From Leptolyngbya sp. BL0902 (lineage in GTDB: Bacteria; Cyanobacteriota; Cyanobacteriia; Phormidesmidales; Phormidesmidaceae), in contig NZ_CP046155.1 of NCBI RefSeq assembly GCF_016403105.1, forward strand, positions 3,873,906 through 3,937,905: 64,000 nt of DNA, in the 5' to 3' direction. Of this stretch, positions 34,027-41,483 are shown in pieces (the first letter of the stretch is position 1; every line of letters begins with the position of its first letter). The notes under the pieces were generated by a model that was given only the letters and a program-made list of their open reading frames with translations, was not told the DNA's origin and did not search any database. The translations under genes and the position numbers were made by a program.

Positions 34027-34266
34027 TTACTCCTTGAGATATAGCCCTTGTATTGCCCCCTTCTCCAGGCTAGAACCACCCCCATCTTGACTTTCTGTCC
34101 AACGCTGCACCGCCTCATTCAAGGTTGGGATGGTTAATAGACCCTCCCATCGATACGTACAGGCTATCTCCAGCAGGCAAGAGGCCGAGTCCATCACGGC
34201 CAAGACAATATCCCAATCGTCTAAGGGGGTAGGAAGATTGCAATGGAGATAGAAGGGGCACGCCAT
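34027..34266 (-). CDS. Small unknown protein, 79 aa
   Basis: Starts MACPFYLHCNLPTPLDDWD, with three cysteines in the first 35 residues and a helix 'TLNEAVQRWTESQ'. The ATG has a GAGG site 8 nt upstream. No motif is recognised. It follows the gene at 34381 on the same strand after 114 bp, and the two may be co-transcribed. Codon use and size look real; function unknown. Confidence 0.6.
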   Translation of the reverse strand: MACPFYLHCNLPTPLDDWDIVLAVMDSASCLLEIACTYRWEGLLTIPTLNEAVQRWTESQDGGGSSLEKGAIQGLYLKE

Positions 34267-34380
34267 AGCTGAGACCTCATCGGATTAGTTCGCCACAATC
34301 GTAAGAATTTGGGGTAGATACACAGCCGCATCATCATGGAGTTCAGTTCAAAGAAACCTCAAGGCTTGTTAGCTGACGAG

Positions 34381-34605
34381 CTAAGAAAAAATCAGCTTAG
34401 TTCCCTTACGACCATGGATAATAACCTCCTCCATTGGCGTAAAGATGCGCTGAGCGGAAGGAATACCCCGCCAGCGAGCACCGCGATAACTCAGCCAGTA
34501 GATTTGATCAACTTGTTCGATGAAGTAAGCCCCTTCTCCAGGCACTACCACATCAAACAGATTGTTGTCTTCGGGTTTAGGGGTAGGGAAAAGTGCAAAC
34601 AACAT
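34381..34605 (-). CDS. Small unknown protein, 74 aa
   Basis: Starts MLFALFPTPKPEDNNLFDVVVPGEG with an AGGAG site 7 nt upstream, one of the best in this region. The protein looks like a small beta-rich fold ('AYFIEQVDQIYWLSYRG', 'RIFTPMEEVIIHG'). No family is recognised. It is probably in operon with the 34027 gene. Both lie in the accessory island between ccdA and ccs1 and could belong to a toxin-antitoxin or defence accessory pair, with no direct evidence. Confidence 0.6.
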   Translation of the reverse strand: MLFALFPTPKPEDNNLFDVVVPGEGAYFIEQVDQIYWLSYRGARWRGIPSAQRIFTPMEEVIIHGRKGTKLIFS

Positions 34606-34786
34606 GATTTTTCTCCTGATAGTTAAGATGTCTGACTCATTTATTGCGCGTGAATGATTAACTCTAAATATCGTTCGCTACCAACACGTTAACATCTCAT
34701 CTCTGTTCCTATACGGGGATAAGACACTATCAGACTTTATTTCTTTTTATTGCCAGATAAATTTCAACATATCCTCTTAAACTGTA

Positions 34787-34814
34787 GAGCCAGACTAACT
34801 GATTAATCTGGCTC
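34787..34814 (-). terminator. Strong hairpin, arms GAGCCAGACTAA / TTAATCTGGCTC
   Basis: A 12-bp stem with one mismatch and a 4-nt loop (CTGA), 38 bp after the stop of the 56-aa gene at 34853 on the minus strand. The run after it is A+T-rich but not a pure T-tract. It is placed well as an end signal for that gene, which in turn supports the gene. Confidence 0.5.
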
Positions 34815-34852
34815 TTATGGGTTCATATTACTGAGACAGTCGTATGTGCCTT

Positions 34853-35023
34853 CTACCAAGAAATAGGAATCTCCGTGAGATAGCAGGCCATGGCAATAAA
34901 CAAAACGTTCAATGCCATACCAGTGGCGAGAATTGCAACGACCATGAAGCGCTCCTTTGTAGACTGAGAAACGTATGTGTTATGCTCATCTTCTAGAGGT
35001 GATTGGATAAATTGAGTTAGCAT
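34853..35023 (-). CDS. Small single-span membrane protein (56 aa)
   Basis: A minus-strand frame starts MLTQFIQSPLEDEHNTY at 35023 and ends EIPISW. It contains one membrane helix 'FMVVAILATGMALNVLFIAMACYL' (about residues 26-49). An internal ATG at 34945 (residue 27) has a perfect AAGGAG site 6 nt upstream, so a 30-aa form (MVVAILATG...), similar in size to small photosystem or cytochrome b6f subunits, could be made. The sequence does not match PetN, PetL, PetM, PsaM or PsbT as I know them. A hairpin follows at 34787. Unknown function. Confidence 0.5.
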   Translation of the reverse strand: MLTQFIQSPLEDEHNTYVSQSTKERFMVVAILATGMALNVLFIAMACYLTEIPISW

Positions 35024-35649
35024 GGTGAGATGCCTATCCTCTTGCTATGGGTTATCTGTCTTCCATTATTACTAAGCTAATCCATCAGTGTCAGGTTTCT
35101 TATCCGGCAGAAAACGCTTTAAAATACGGAAATTTACGGTCATTCTTGCCTTCGATCTTAGGCTTATGCCAAAACATTGCGAGACTAGGTAGCCCCTAAA
35201 ATCCTGAAAGTCTTGACTGATGAGTCTTTGCAACCCCAGGTGTGTTCATACTCATAGCCGATTGGCATTAACCCCATCCAGCCCATAGCTTTAACAAAAC
35301 GTCAGGCTAAAATAGCCCATGTCAAATTCTGGCAAATGCGCTAATCTGTATTAAAGACAACATAACGACAAGGATTAGCGTCAAAAGAAATGTCCTGAAA
35401 TAAACGGAATTAAAGATAAAAAATAAAGAAATATAGAGAAAATAAAAAAGCGTGCGATCTGGCACAGAGATAACCATTTATTTTAGACAAGGGCAAGATT
35501 CATACATGGCATCTACTATCTGTAAATTTGCTTTCGCGTAGGTGACAGTCCTGAAAGAAACATCCTAGATGAGCGAGAAAGAGTTCATGTAACAAATGTA
35601 GTTCGCCCAAACCATATTCGACAGACTAGTGATATCAAAGGCAAAATCT
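35024..35649. other. A+T-rich region upstream of the NACHT gene
   Basis: 626 bp with no convincing gene. From about 35390 to 35452 one strand is strongly purine- and A-rich, with several A-runs, which would make curved, easily melted DNA. 'TACGGAAATTTACGG' near 35126 is a direct repeat of TACGG. Promoter signals for the NACHT gene must lie here but no clear -35/-10 pair can be assigned. Confidence 0.5.
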
Positions 35650-38133
35650 ATGGCACGAACCTCCGTTGAAGTTGACGAACTGGTGTACCAACGGCTTGGG
35701 GATATCTATAACAAGCGATACGGTCAGTCTCCTACCGCTTTGGTTGATGCTTTGAACCAAAAATTTCCGGATGCATGGCAGGCCAGCAAGAAAGGTAAGC
35801 CCCACAGCCAAAAAGATTTAATTTCAGATCGAACTATTCGCCAGTTCTTTAATAGTACTAATCAGCCTAGGCTGAGCTTAGTGAATCTCAACTATCTCTG
35901 CCGCCTAATGCTAGGTAGAAGTTATCAAGACATCCTGGATGGCACTCTTTCTAAAGAGAGAGCAGAGCAGGCAAGAGCGTATTCACCTGATTTTTCTGGC
36001 GTTATGAGAACCAAGGAAGTCAGGACAGATGCTTGTATCCCGTCGCTAGAAGATTGGCTTCCCGACTATCAGAATCAGGTGAGGCGACAACATGGATTTG
36101 TTCGGATTCCCTATATGAATAAGGCAAAGTCTTTGGACAGCCTGTATATTAATGCCGCTCTGTCTAAGGATTTAAGGATTCGCAAGAAAAAGACGATTAG
36201 TCAGCTTCTTCAAGAAATGGAGGGTAAACTAGAGAGCCACTATCAAATTTTGGCTGCTAAAGATGTTTTAGATGAGTCATCTAAGGTCATGATCTGGGGT
36301 CGTGCAGGCTCTGGCAAGACGACATTACTCAAGGATCTAGTTTGTGATAGCACTTTTTTGACAGAGACGATTCCTGTCTTTATTTCATTGGCTGAGTATG
36401 CTAAGGAGATTGCATCAGGCGAAGGCGATCTTCTCATCGAGACGATTGAAAAGTATATGAAACGTCTGCTTCGTAAGTGTACACATACCCTGTCACGAGA
36501 AGCGATAGAGCATTATTTTGTGGAAGGACGATTCTTTATCGCCCTCGATGGGTTAGATGAAGTACCTAACCAATATGTTCACCAGGTAGAAGATAAGATT
36601 AGTCATTTAGCAAAAACCTATCCTGAAAATCATTATGTTGTCACCTGCCGATTTGGCTCCGATCATTCAGTGCCGGAAACCTTTACTGAAGTAGAAATCG
36701 CTGATTGGAGCCAAGCTCAGATCTATGGCTTTGTGAAAAAGTGGTTTTATGAGTCTAAGGAAAAAGAAGTCGCGAGGATTTTTATTCAAGAATTGGAATC
36801 TAATGCCGTTATCTCTGATGTGGCTCGTAATCCTCTTTTGCTAACCTTGTTATGTCAGCTCTATGAAGATGGCTACGAATTTCCTCGTGATCAAGCCGAA
36901 TTGATCGAGGATGCGGTTGAACTCTATATCCGAAAGTGGGACTCGGCTCGACGGATTAGGCGTGATCCTGATTTTGAGAAAAAACTATCTCGGCAACACC
37001 GCAAGGATTTATTTGCAGAAATTGCCTATATTAGTATGATTGAAGATCGCCCTTTCTGGCAGCGTTGGGATCTAGAGGAGGAAACTAGGCATTTCATTGA
37101 AAATATACCAGGCGTTACAGACGCCACCTTGGAGCAAGATACGATGACTATTCTCCATGCCTTGGAAGCCGAGCACGGTTTACTAGTGCGAGTTTCTAAG
37201 GAGAATTACGCCTTTTCTCATCGCTCATTTCAGGAGTTTTTTGCATTTCTCTATATTTTTTCCCAGTACGGGCAAAATACGGACGCGATTCAGCAATTCC
37301 TTGAAAAATATCTTCTAGAGCGGCGTTTCAAGTCAGTGGTGATTATGCTGATTGATCGTCAGCGCGATGCAGAATCATTATTGACCTTTATTCACCAGAA
37401 AATGCAGGCACTTGTGAAAAAGCATCCCACAGTGCAAGAATGGCTGACCTGGTTAGAGGCCGTCACCCGTGAGGCTGAGGTGCCTACCGCAGCTTGGCGA
37501 GCCTGCATTGCTACCTTTGACCTAGAAACGCCAATGCACTTTGTGGCCAACCCCGCGATTGATCGCATTCGTGCCCAGCGATTGGCTGAAAATCTACGCA
37601 GCTTTAATCAAAAGCATAATCGCATCACGAAGACTACACCCCGAATCCGCTTAGTAAGCCGTTTAGCCGTCATTTATAAGCTGGCTATGGATAGGGCGCT
37701 AGGCAAGACCGTTGATCTTGAGTTCTTAGGTAAGTTTGACCCAATTTATCAAAATTTTCAGGCGCAACTCAGAAATGTCTTTGTTGATTTAATTGATCTT
37801 TGTGATGAAGCGGGATTATCTGAGTTATCCGACGGATTACAGGTATTGTTGAAGGATTTTCCAGAAGAGACTAGCTCAGAGCAGGATTGGGCAACCTGGG
37901 CCAAAAAACTACAGAAGGAATTGCAGGGACACCTCAATGAAGGGTATGGCCATCCGGTGACACCAGAGGATGAAGCAGCAGTAGATGATTATATTTACTT
38001 GGCTGGGCTGCTAACGGAAGCCATCCTGGGCGATGCTCGCTGCCCCTTTAGCGTGAGGGAAACCTTGCTAGAGTCTCTATTTTTGCCGATTCCCACAGAA
38101 GAACTCGTAAACGAGAACTCATCCAAGGTGTAG
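35650..38133 (+). CDS. NACHT-domain STAND NTPase (827 aa), candidate immune sensor
   Basis: A signal-transducing P-loop NTPase of the NACHT group, as in animal NLRs and bacterial bNACHT antiphage proteins. The N-terminal ~100 residues are helical with a helix-turn-helix-like phrase 'ISDRTIRQFFNSTNQPRLSLVNLNYLCRLML'. The NACHT core (about 205-430) has Walker A 'GRAGSGKTT' at 217-225, Walker B 'FIALDGLDEVP' at 296-306, with the NACHT signature small residue plus Asp-Glu, and 'NPLLLTLLCQLY' in the winged-helix part. 'FSHRSFQEFFAFLY' at 522-535 is the conserved STAND C-terminal core. The last ~290 residues are helical, without WD40, LRR or TPR repeats. The ATG at 35650 has AAAGG upstream; a GTG at 35629 is an alternative. 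It lies between ccdA and ccs1 in A+T-rich DNA. Confidence 0.9.
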   Translation: MARTSVEVDELVYQRLGDIYNKRYGQSPTALVDALNQKFPDAWQASKKGKPHSQKDLISDRTIRQFFNSTNQPRLSLVNLNYLCRLMLGRSYQDILDGTLSKERAEQARAYSPDFSGVMRTKEVRTDACIPSLEDWLPDYQNQVRRQHGFVRIPYMNKAKSLDSLYINAALSKDLRIRKKKTISQLLQEMEGKLESHYQILAAKDVLDESSKVMIWGRAGSGKTTLLKDLVCDSTFLTETIPVFISLAEYAKEIASGEGDLLIETIEKYMKRLLRKCTHTLSREAIEHYFVEGRFFIALDGLDEVPNQYVHQVEDKISHLAKTYPENHYVVTCRFGSDHSVPETFTEVEIADWSQAQIYGFVKKWFYESKEKEVARIFIQELESNAVISDVARNPLLLTLLCQLYEDGYEFPRDQAELIEDAVELYIRKWDSARRIRRDPDFEKKLSRQHRKDLFAEIAYISMIEDRPFWQRWDLEEETRHFIENIPGVTDATLEQDTMTILHALEAEHGLLVRVSKENYAFSHRSFQEFFAFLYIFSQYGQNTDAIQQFLEKYLLERRFKSVVIMLIDRQRDAESLLTFIHQKMQALVKKHPTVQEWLTWLEAVTREAEVPTAAWRACIATFDLETPMHFVANPAIDRIRAQRLAENLRSFNQKHNRITKTTPRIRLVSRLAVIYKLAMDRALGKTVDLEFLGKFDPIYQNFQAQLRNVFVDLIDLCDEAGLSELSDGLQVLLKDFPEETSSEQDWATWAKKLQKELQGHLNEGYGHPVTPEDEAAVDDYIYLAGLLTEAILGDARCPFSVRETLLESLFLPIPTEELVNENSSKV

Positions 38134-38228
38134 TCTACGGAAACAGGGGGCACTCGGATCCGGGGACTGAAGCTAGGGTTGTTCGGTGCGACTGAAGACA
38201 ATCAGCTCTTGCCTTAATGTTTTTTAAT

Positions 38229-38267
38229 TTCCGGCTATTTCCGTTTACTTCCGAGTAGGTCTATAAT
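38229..38267 (+). promoter_or_regulatory. Promoter with TATAAT and three helically phased TTCCG repeats
   Basis: TTCCG starts at 38229, 38239 and 38249, exactly 10 bp apart, so on one DNA face. A perfect -10 TATAAT follows at 38262-38267, 17 bp after a weak -35-like TTCCGT at 38239-38244. A start about 7 bp downstream would leave a 25-nt leader before the ATG at 38299. The array could be a regulator site overlapping the -35 region. Ends at the border of the accessory island. Confidence 0.55.
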
Positions 38268-38298
38268 TTCCCCATCACTAGGTCAAGGGTGGTTCTAC

Positions 38299-38466
38299 AT
38301 GGATCTATTACCGTGGACGGATTGGCTGCTGGCGGCGGATGAGGTGGATTGCCACCGCAAGCTTGGTTTAGCTTGGGCGGATGGCTGTTGTCGGCATCGG
38401 CGGGGGCGATTGGCTCGGCTAAGGTTAGCCTTGTGGTTGCGTTTGGCAGAACTGGGGTATTCGTAA
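38299..38466 (+). CDS. Possible small protein, 55 aa
   Basis: A frame starting MDLLPWTDWLLAADEVDCHRK begins 32 nt after a TATAAT box and has AAGGG about 9 nt upstream. The C-terminal half is Arg/Leu/Trp-rich (CCRHRRGRLARLRLALWLRLAELGYS), which looks like an amphipathic basic helix. Codon use is G+C-rich like the host and unlike the NACHT gene. No family is recognised; it may be a remnant of a larger gene. 38467-38729 holds no further gene I can support before ccs1. Confidence 0.4.
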   Translation: MDLLPWTDWLLAADEVDCHRKLGLAWADGCCRHRRGRLARLRLALWLRLAELGYS

Positions 38467-38729
38467 GCCAAAGCCGTCCCGCAAGTATTTCACGAAAAAT
38501 ATTTCACGAAAAAGCCACCAACATCCAGTTCGACAGAGCTCTTTATCCCACATACGACCAGTGCTGGGGCATAAAGCTGAAGCCCCCCTCAATGCTAGCG
38601 AACACGATTATTCCTTAATTCAGCCCCAAATTATTGACCAGGGCATCATAAACGACGACCTCAAGGACAGTACGGCTAGGCTCAGATCGTTGTCTATGAT
38701 AGATAGGCGTGATGTGGGCATAGGGTTGT

Positions 38730-40139
38730 ATGACATCTTCTGAGGCTTCCCCCACGGGGTTGTGGCACGGGGTTCGGCAGTATTTCAAGCAGGATTTGCT
38801 GCCCCTGCTAGCGGATTTGCGGCTGGCGATTCTGTTGCTGCTGGCCATTGCCCTGTTCAGTATTTCGGGTACGGTGCTAGAGCAGGGCCAAACCCTAGAC
38901 TTTTACCAAACCAACTACCCAGAGGATCCGGCCCTGTTCGGCTTCCTCAGTTGGAAGGTGATTTTGACCATCGGGCTAGACCATGTCTATCGCACTTGGT
39001 GGTTTTTGGCGCTGCTGATCGTCTTTGGGGCCAGCCTCACCGCCTGCACCTTTACTCGCCAACTGCCCGCCCTAGGGGCCGCCCAAGGTTGGAAATACTA
39101 CACCCAGCCCCGCCAGTTCCAAAAGCTGGCCCTCAGCACCACCCTCACCGATGCGGATTTGGCCACGCTGTCCAGCCATCTCAGCAAACGCCGCTACCGA
39201 GTGTTCCAGGAGGGTACTTCCCTCTACGGACGCAAGGGCATCGTGGGGCGGATTGGGCCGATCATCGTCCACGCCAGCATGATTTTGATTTTGCTGGGGG
39301 CCATCTTAGGTGCCATGACCGGATTTTTTGCCCAGGAGATCGTGCCCAGCGGCGACACCTTTCGGATCCAAAACATTTTTGATGCGGGGCCATGGGCTAG
39401 GGCGCAAATTCCCACCGATTGGGCGGTTCGGGTCAACCGCTTTTGGATCGACTACACCCCCGACGGCAACATCGACCAGTTCTATTCCGACCTCTCGGTG
39501 GTGGATGCGGCGGGGACGGAACTAGACCGCAAAACCATCCACGTCAACGAACCCCTGCGCTACCGAGGCGTCACCCTTTACCAGGCCGATTGGGGCATTG
39601 CGGCGGTGCAAATTCAGCTCAACCAAAGCCCCGTCCTACAACTGCCGATGAAACTTTTAGACACCGACGGCCCCCGATTCTGGGGAACCTGGGTGCCCAC
39701 CCAACCCGACCTCAGTGCTGGCGTTACGTTGTTAGCCCGCGACCTGCAAGGCACGGCGCTGATCTACGACAACGACGGCCAACTTGCCGCCACCCTGCGC
39801 TCCGGCATGGCCACCACAGTCAACGGCGTCACCCTGCGGCTGGTGGATGTGATCGGCAGCACCGGACTACAAATCAAAGCCGACCCCGGCATTCCCCTAG
39901 TCTATGCAGGCTTTGGGCTGTTGATGCTGGGCGTGATGATGAGCTACGTGTCCCACTCCCAGGTGTGGGCCTTGGCCCAGGATGGCATTCTGTACGTGGG
40001 AGGTCGCACCAACCGCGCCCAGGTCGCCTTCGAGCGCGAACTACTCACCCTGCTCGAAACCCTGCCCACCCCGGAAGCCCCGCTCACCCTGGAAGCCCTC
40101 ACCCTAAATCCCTCTCCCAAGGCGGGAGAGGGACTTTGA
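38730..40139 (+). CDS. ccs1: Cytochrome c biogenesis protein Ccs1/ResB
   Basis: Part of the System II (CcsA-Ccs1) complex that delivers haem to apocytochromes in the lumen. Three N-terminal helices (about residues 28-48, 76-97 and 170-190), the ResB phrases '[18 protein letters not shown]', '[22 protein letters not shown]' (split) and '[21 protein letters not shown]' and a large lumenal domain ending in a last helix near 392-410 fit the family. Residues 442-469 are an extension: the final ~15 residues ([13 protein letters not shown]) are encoded by a dispersed repeat. CcdA at 32022 is its functional partner; the two are close neighbours in other cyanobacteria as I recall. Confidence 0.92.
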   Translation: MTSSEASPTGLWHGVRQYFKQDLLPLLADLRLAILLLLAIALFSISGTVLEQGQTLDFYQTNYPEDPALFGFLSWKVILTIGLDHVYRTWWFLALLIVFGASLTACTFTRQLPALGAAQGWKYYTQPRQFQKLALSTTLTDADLATLSSHLSKRRYRVFQEGTSLYGRKGIVGRIGPIIVHASMILILLGAILGAMTGFFAQEIVPSGDTFRIQNIFDAGPWARAQIPTDWAVRVNRFWIDYTPDGNIDQFYSDLSVVDAAGTELDRKTIHVNEPLRYRGVTLYQADWGIAAVQIQLNQSPVLQLPMKLLDTDGPRFWGTWVPTQPDLSAGVTLLARDLQGTALIYDNDGQLAATLRSGMATTVNGVTLRLVDVIGSTGLQIKADPGIPLVYAGFGLLMLGVMMSYVSHSQVWALAQDGILYVGGRTNRAQVAFERELLTLLETLPTPEAPLTLEALTLNPSPKAGEGL

Positions 40140-40234
40140 GAAACTTCCGGCTCCCCTCTCCCTACCTGGAAGAACGCCTTTACAAAACTTCCGGCTCCCC
40201 TCTCCTCCCTGGGAGAGGGGCTGGGGGTGAGGGC
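40097..40234. repeat. Dispersed hairpin repeat overlapping the ccs1 3' end
   Basis: The stretch contains 'aaatccctctcccaaggcgg'-type palindromes (the ccctctccc/gggagaggg family), and the phrase 'aaacttccggctcccctctc' occurs twice (40141 and 40185). The last hairpin (40197-40205 with 40212-40220) is strong enough to act as a terminator but lacks a T-run. The ccs1 stop codon at 40137-40139 lies inside the repeat. Such elements are common in cyanobacterial genomes. Confidence 0.65.
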
Positions 40235-40327
40235 TAATCCCGTCAGGCAAGATGCCTAACCTACAATGGCGGTTGTTCTGATTATTAATGTCATCCCTGT
40301 TTCCGCTCTCACCCTAGCGACGGCTCT

Positions 40328-41332
40328 ATGGATCTCCTGCGTTCTCTGCCCATCGGTCTTTATTTAGAACAGCCCGTCACCTGGCTGCATCGGTTGGATC
40401 CGAGGGTCAAGATGGTTTGGCTGATGAGCATTTTGGTAACGCCCATTTTGGCTAATGCCCAGTGGCGCTTTGCTTTGGTGGGGTTACTGCTGGTGTTAAC
40501 CCTTTCCGCCCGCATTCCCTATCGCGTGTGGCGGCAACAGTTGGGCTGGCTGGCGCTGTTGAGTTTGGCCGTCATGCTGCTCACCTTTGTCATGCCCGAC
40601 GGCCTTGAGGTGAGCCAACCCGACCGCACTCCGCCCCCGGAAGTCCTCAACCCGGCACCATCGGCACCGCCATCGGGGACAGAATCGGGCAATCCCACGC
40701 AGGCAGAAGCAGAATCCCAGGTGGAGGCTCAGTCTGGGGATCAGCCTAGCCCCACAGAATCCGCCCCAGCTTTGCCCCAGCCCACCGCCTATCGCTACGT
40801 GGTGTTTCAATGGGGGCCGATCACCGTTACCCGCCGCTCAATGGATTTGGGCATTCGGGTCGGCACTCTATTATTTACGCTGATCTACGGCACCAACCTT
40901 TACCTGCTCACCACCGCCCCCGAAGAAATCACCCTGGCCCTAGAAGCCCTGATGAAGCCCCTGCGCTGGTTCCGGCTCCCGGTCACAGAAATTGCCCTAA
41001 CGGTAACGCTCTCCCTGCGGTTCATTCCGCTGGTATTAGAAGAAGTGCAAAACCTGGTGCGCTCGGTGCAAACGCGAGCCATCAACTGGCAAAAGCTGGG
41101 GGTACGCGGCTCGGCCCAGGTGTGGCTGGCCGTGGTAGAACGCCTGCTGGAAAACCTGCTGCTGCGGGCCGAACAAATCGCCGCTGCCATGGAAGTCCGT
41201 GGCTTTACCAGCCCCGACCAACACCAAGTCCGCTGGTATCAGCTCATCCTCCGCCGCTGGGATTGGTTCGCCCTCGGTCTGCTCGTTGTCCTCTGGTGGC
41301 TCCGCCTATCCTGGGGACAAAGCACCGTCTAA
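40328..41332 (+). CDS. Energy-coupling factor transporter membrane protein EcfT (CbiQ family)
   Basis: The transmembrane subunit that couples ATPases to substrate-binding proteins in ECF-type importers of vitamins and metals. The start 'YLEQPVTWLHRLDPRVKMVW' and the signature coupling helix region 'ETTL..RFIPLV' region ('TVTLSLRFIPLVLEEVQNLVRSVQTRA', in two parts) and 'AAAMEVRGF' (the A-R-G ATPase-docking motif) are clear. A Pro/Glu/Gln-rich insert (about residues 97-152) lies between helices; it is unusual. No ATPase or S component lies next to it, as in many cyanobacteria. Substrate not determined. Confidence 0.9.
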   Translation: MDLLRSLPIGLYLEQPVTWLHRLDPRVKMVWLMSILVTPILANAQWRFALVGLLLVLTLSARIPYRVWRQQLGWLALLSLAVMLLTFVMPDGLEVSQPDRTPPPEVLNPAPSAPPSGTESGNPTQAEAESQVEAQSGDQPSPTESAPALPQPTAYRYVVFQWGPITVTRRSMDLGIRVGTLLFTLIYGTNLYLLTTAPEEITLALEALMKPLRWFRLPVTEIALTVTLSLRFIPLVLEEVQNLVRSVQTRAINWQKLGVRGSAQVWLAVVERLLENLLLRAEQIAAAMEVRGFTSPDQHQVRWYQLILRRWDWFALGLLVVLWWLRLSWGQSTV

Positions 41333-41437
41333 CCCCCTGATCGAAATCCTAGACGTAGAGACTCTAGCTTTTTTGCCTAATCTCTTGGACGGGGAAACCC
41401 CGCCCCTACCCATTCCCGCCTCCCCGCATCCTTGCAT

Positions 41438-41477
41438 CTCCGACTCCCGACTCCCGATTCCCAACTCCCAACTCTCT
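41438..41477. repeat. Heptamer repeats upstream of pabB (cgactcc type)
   Basis: Five to six 7-bp units (cgactcc, cgattcc, caactcc), the reverse complement of the units at 24496-24616. They lie just before the chosen pabB start and belong to the same dispersed heptamer family. Confidence 0.75.
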
Positions 41478-41483
41478 ACAGCC

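Noticed and set aside
34336-34626. 96-codon plus frame opposite the 74-aa gene
   Set aside because: It overlaps the minus-strand gene, which has the strong AGGAG site; the plus frame lacks one.
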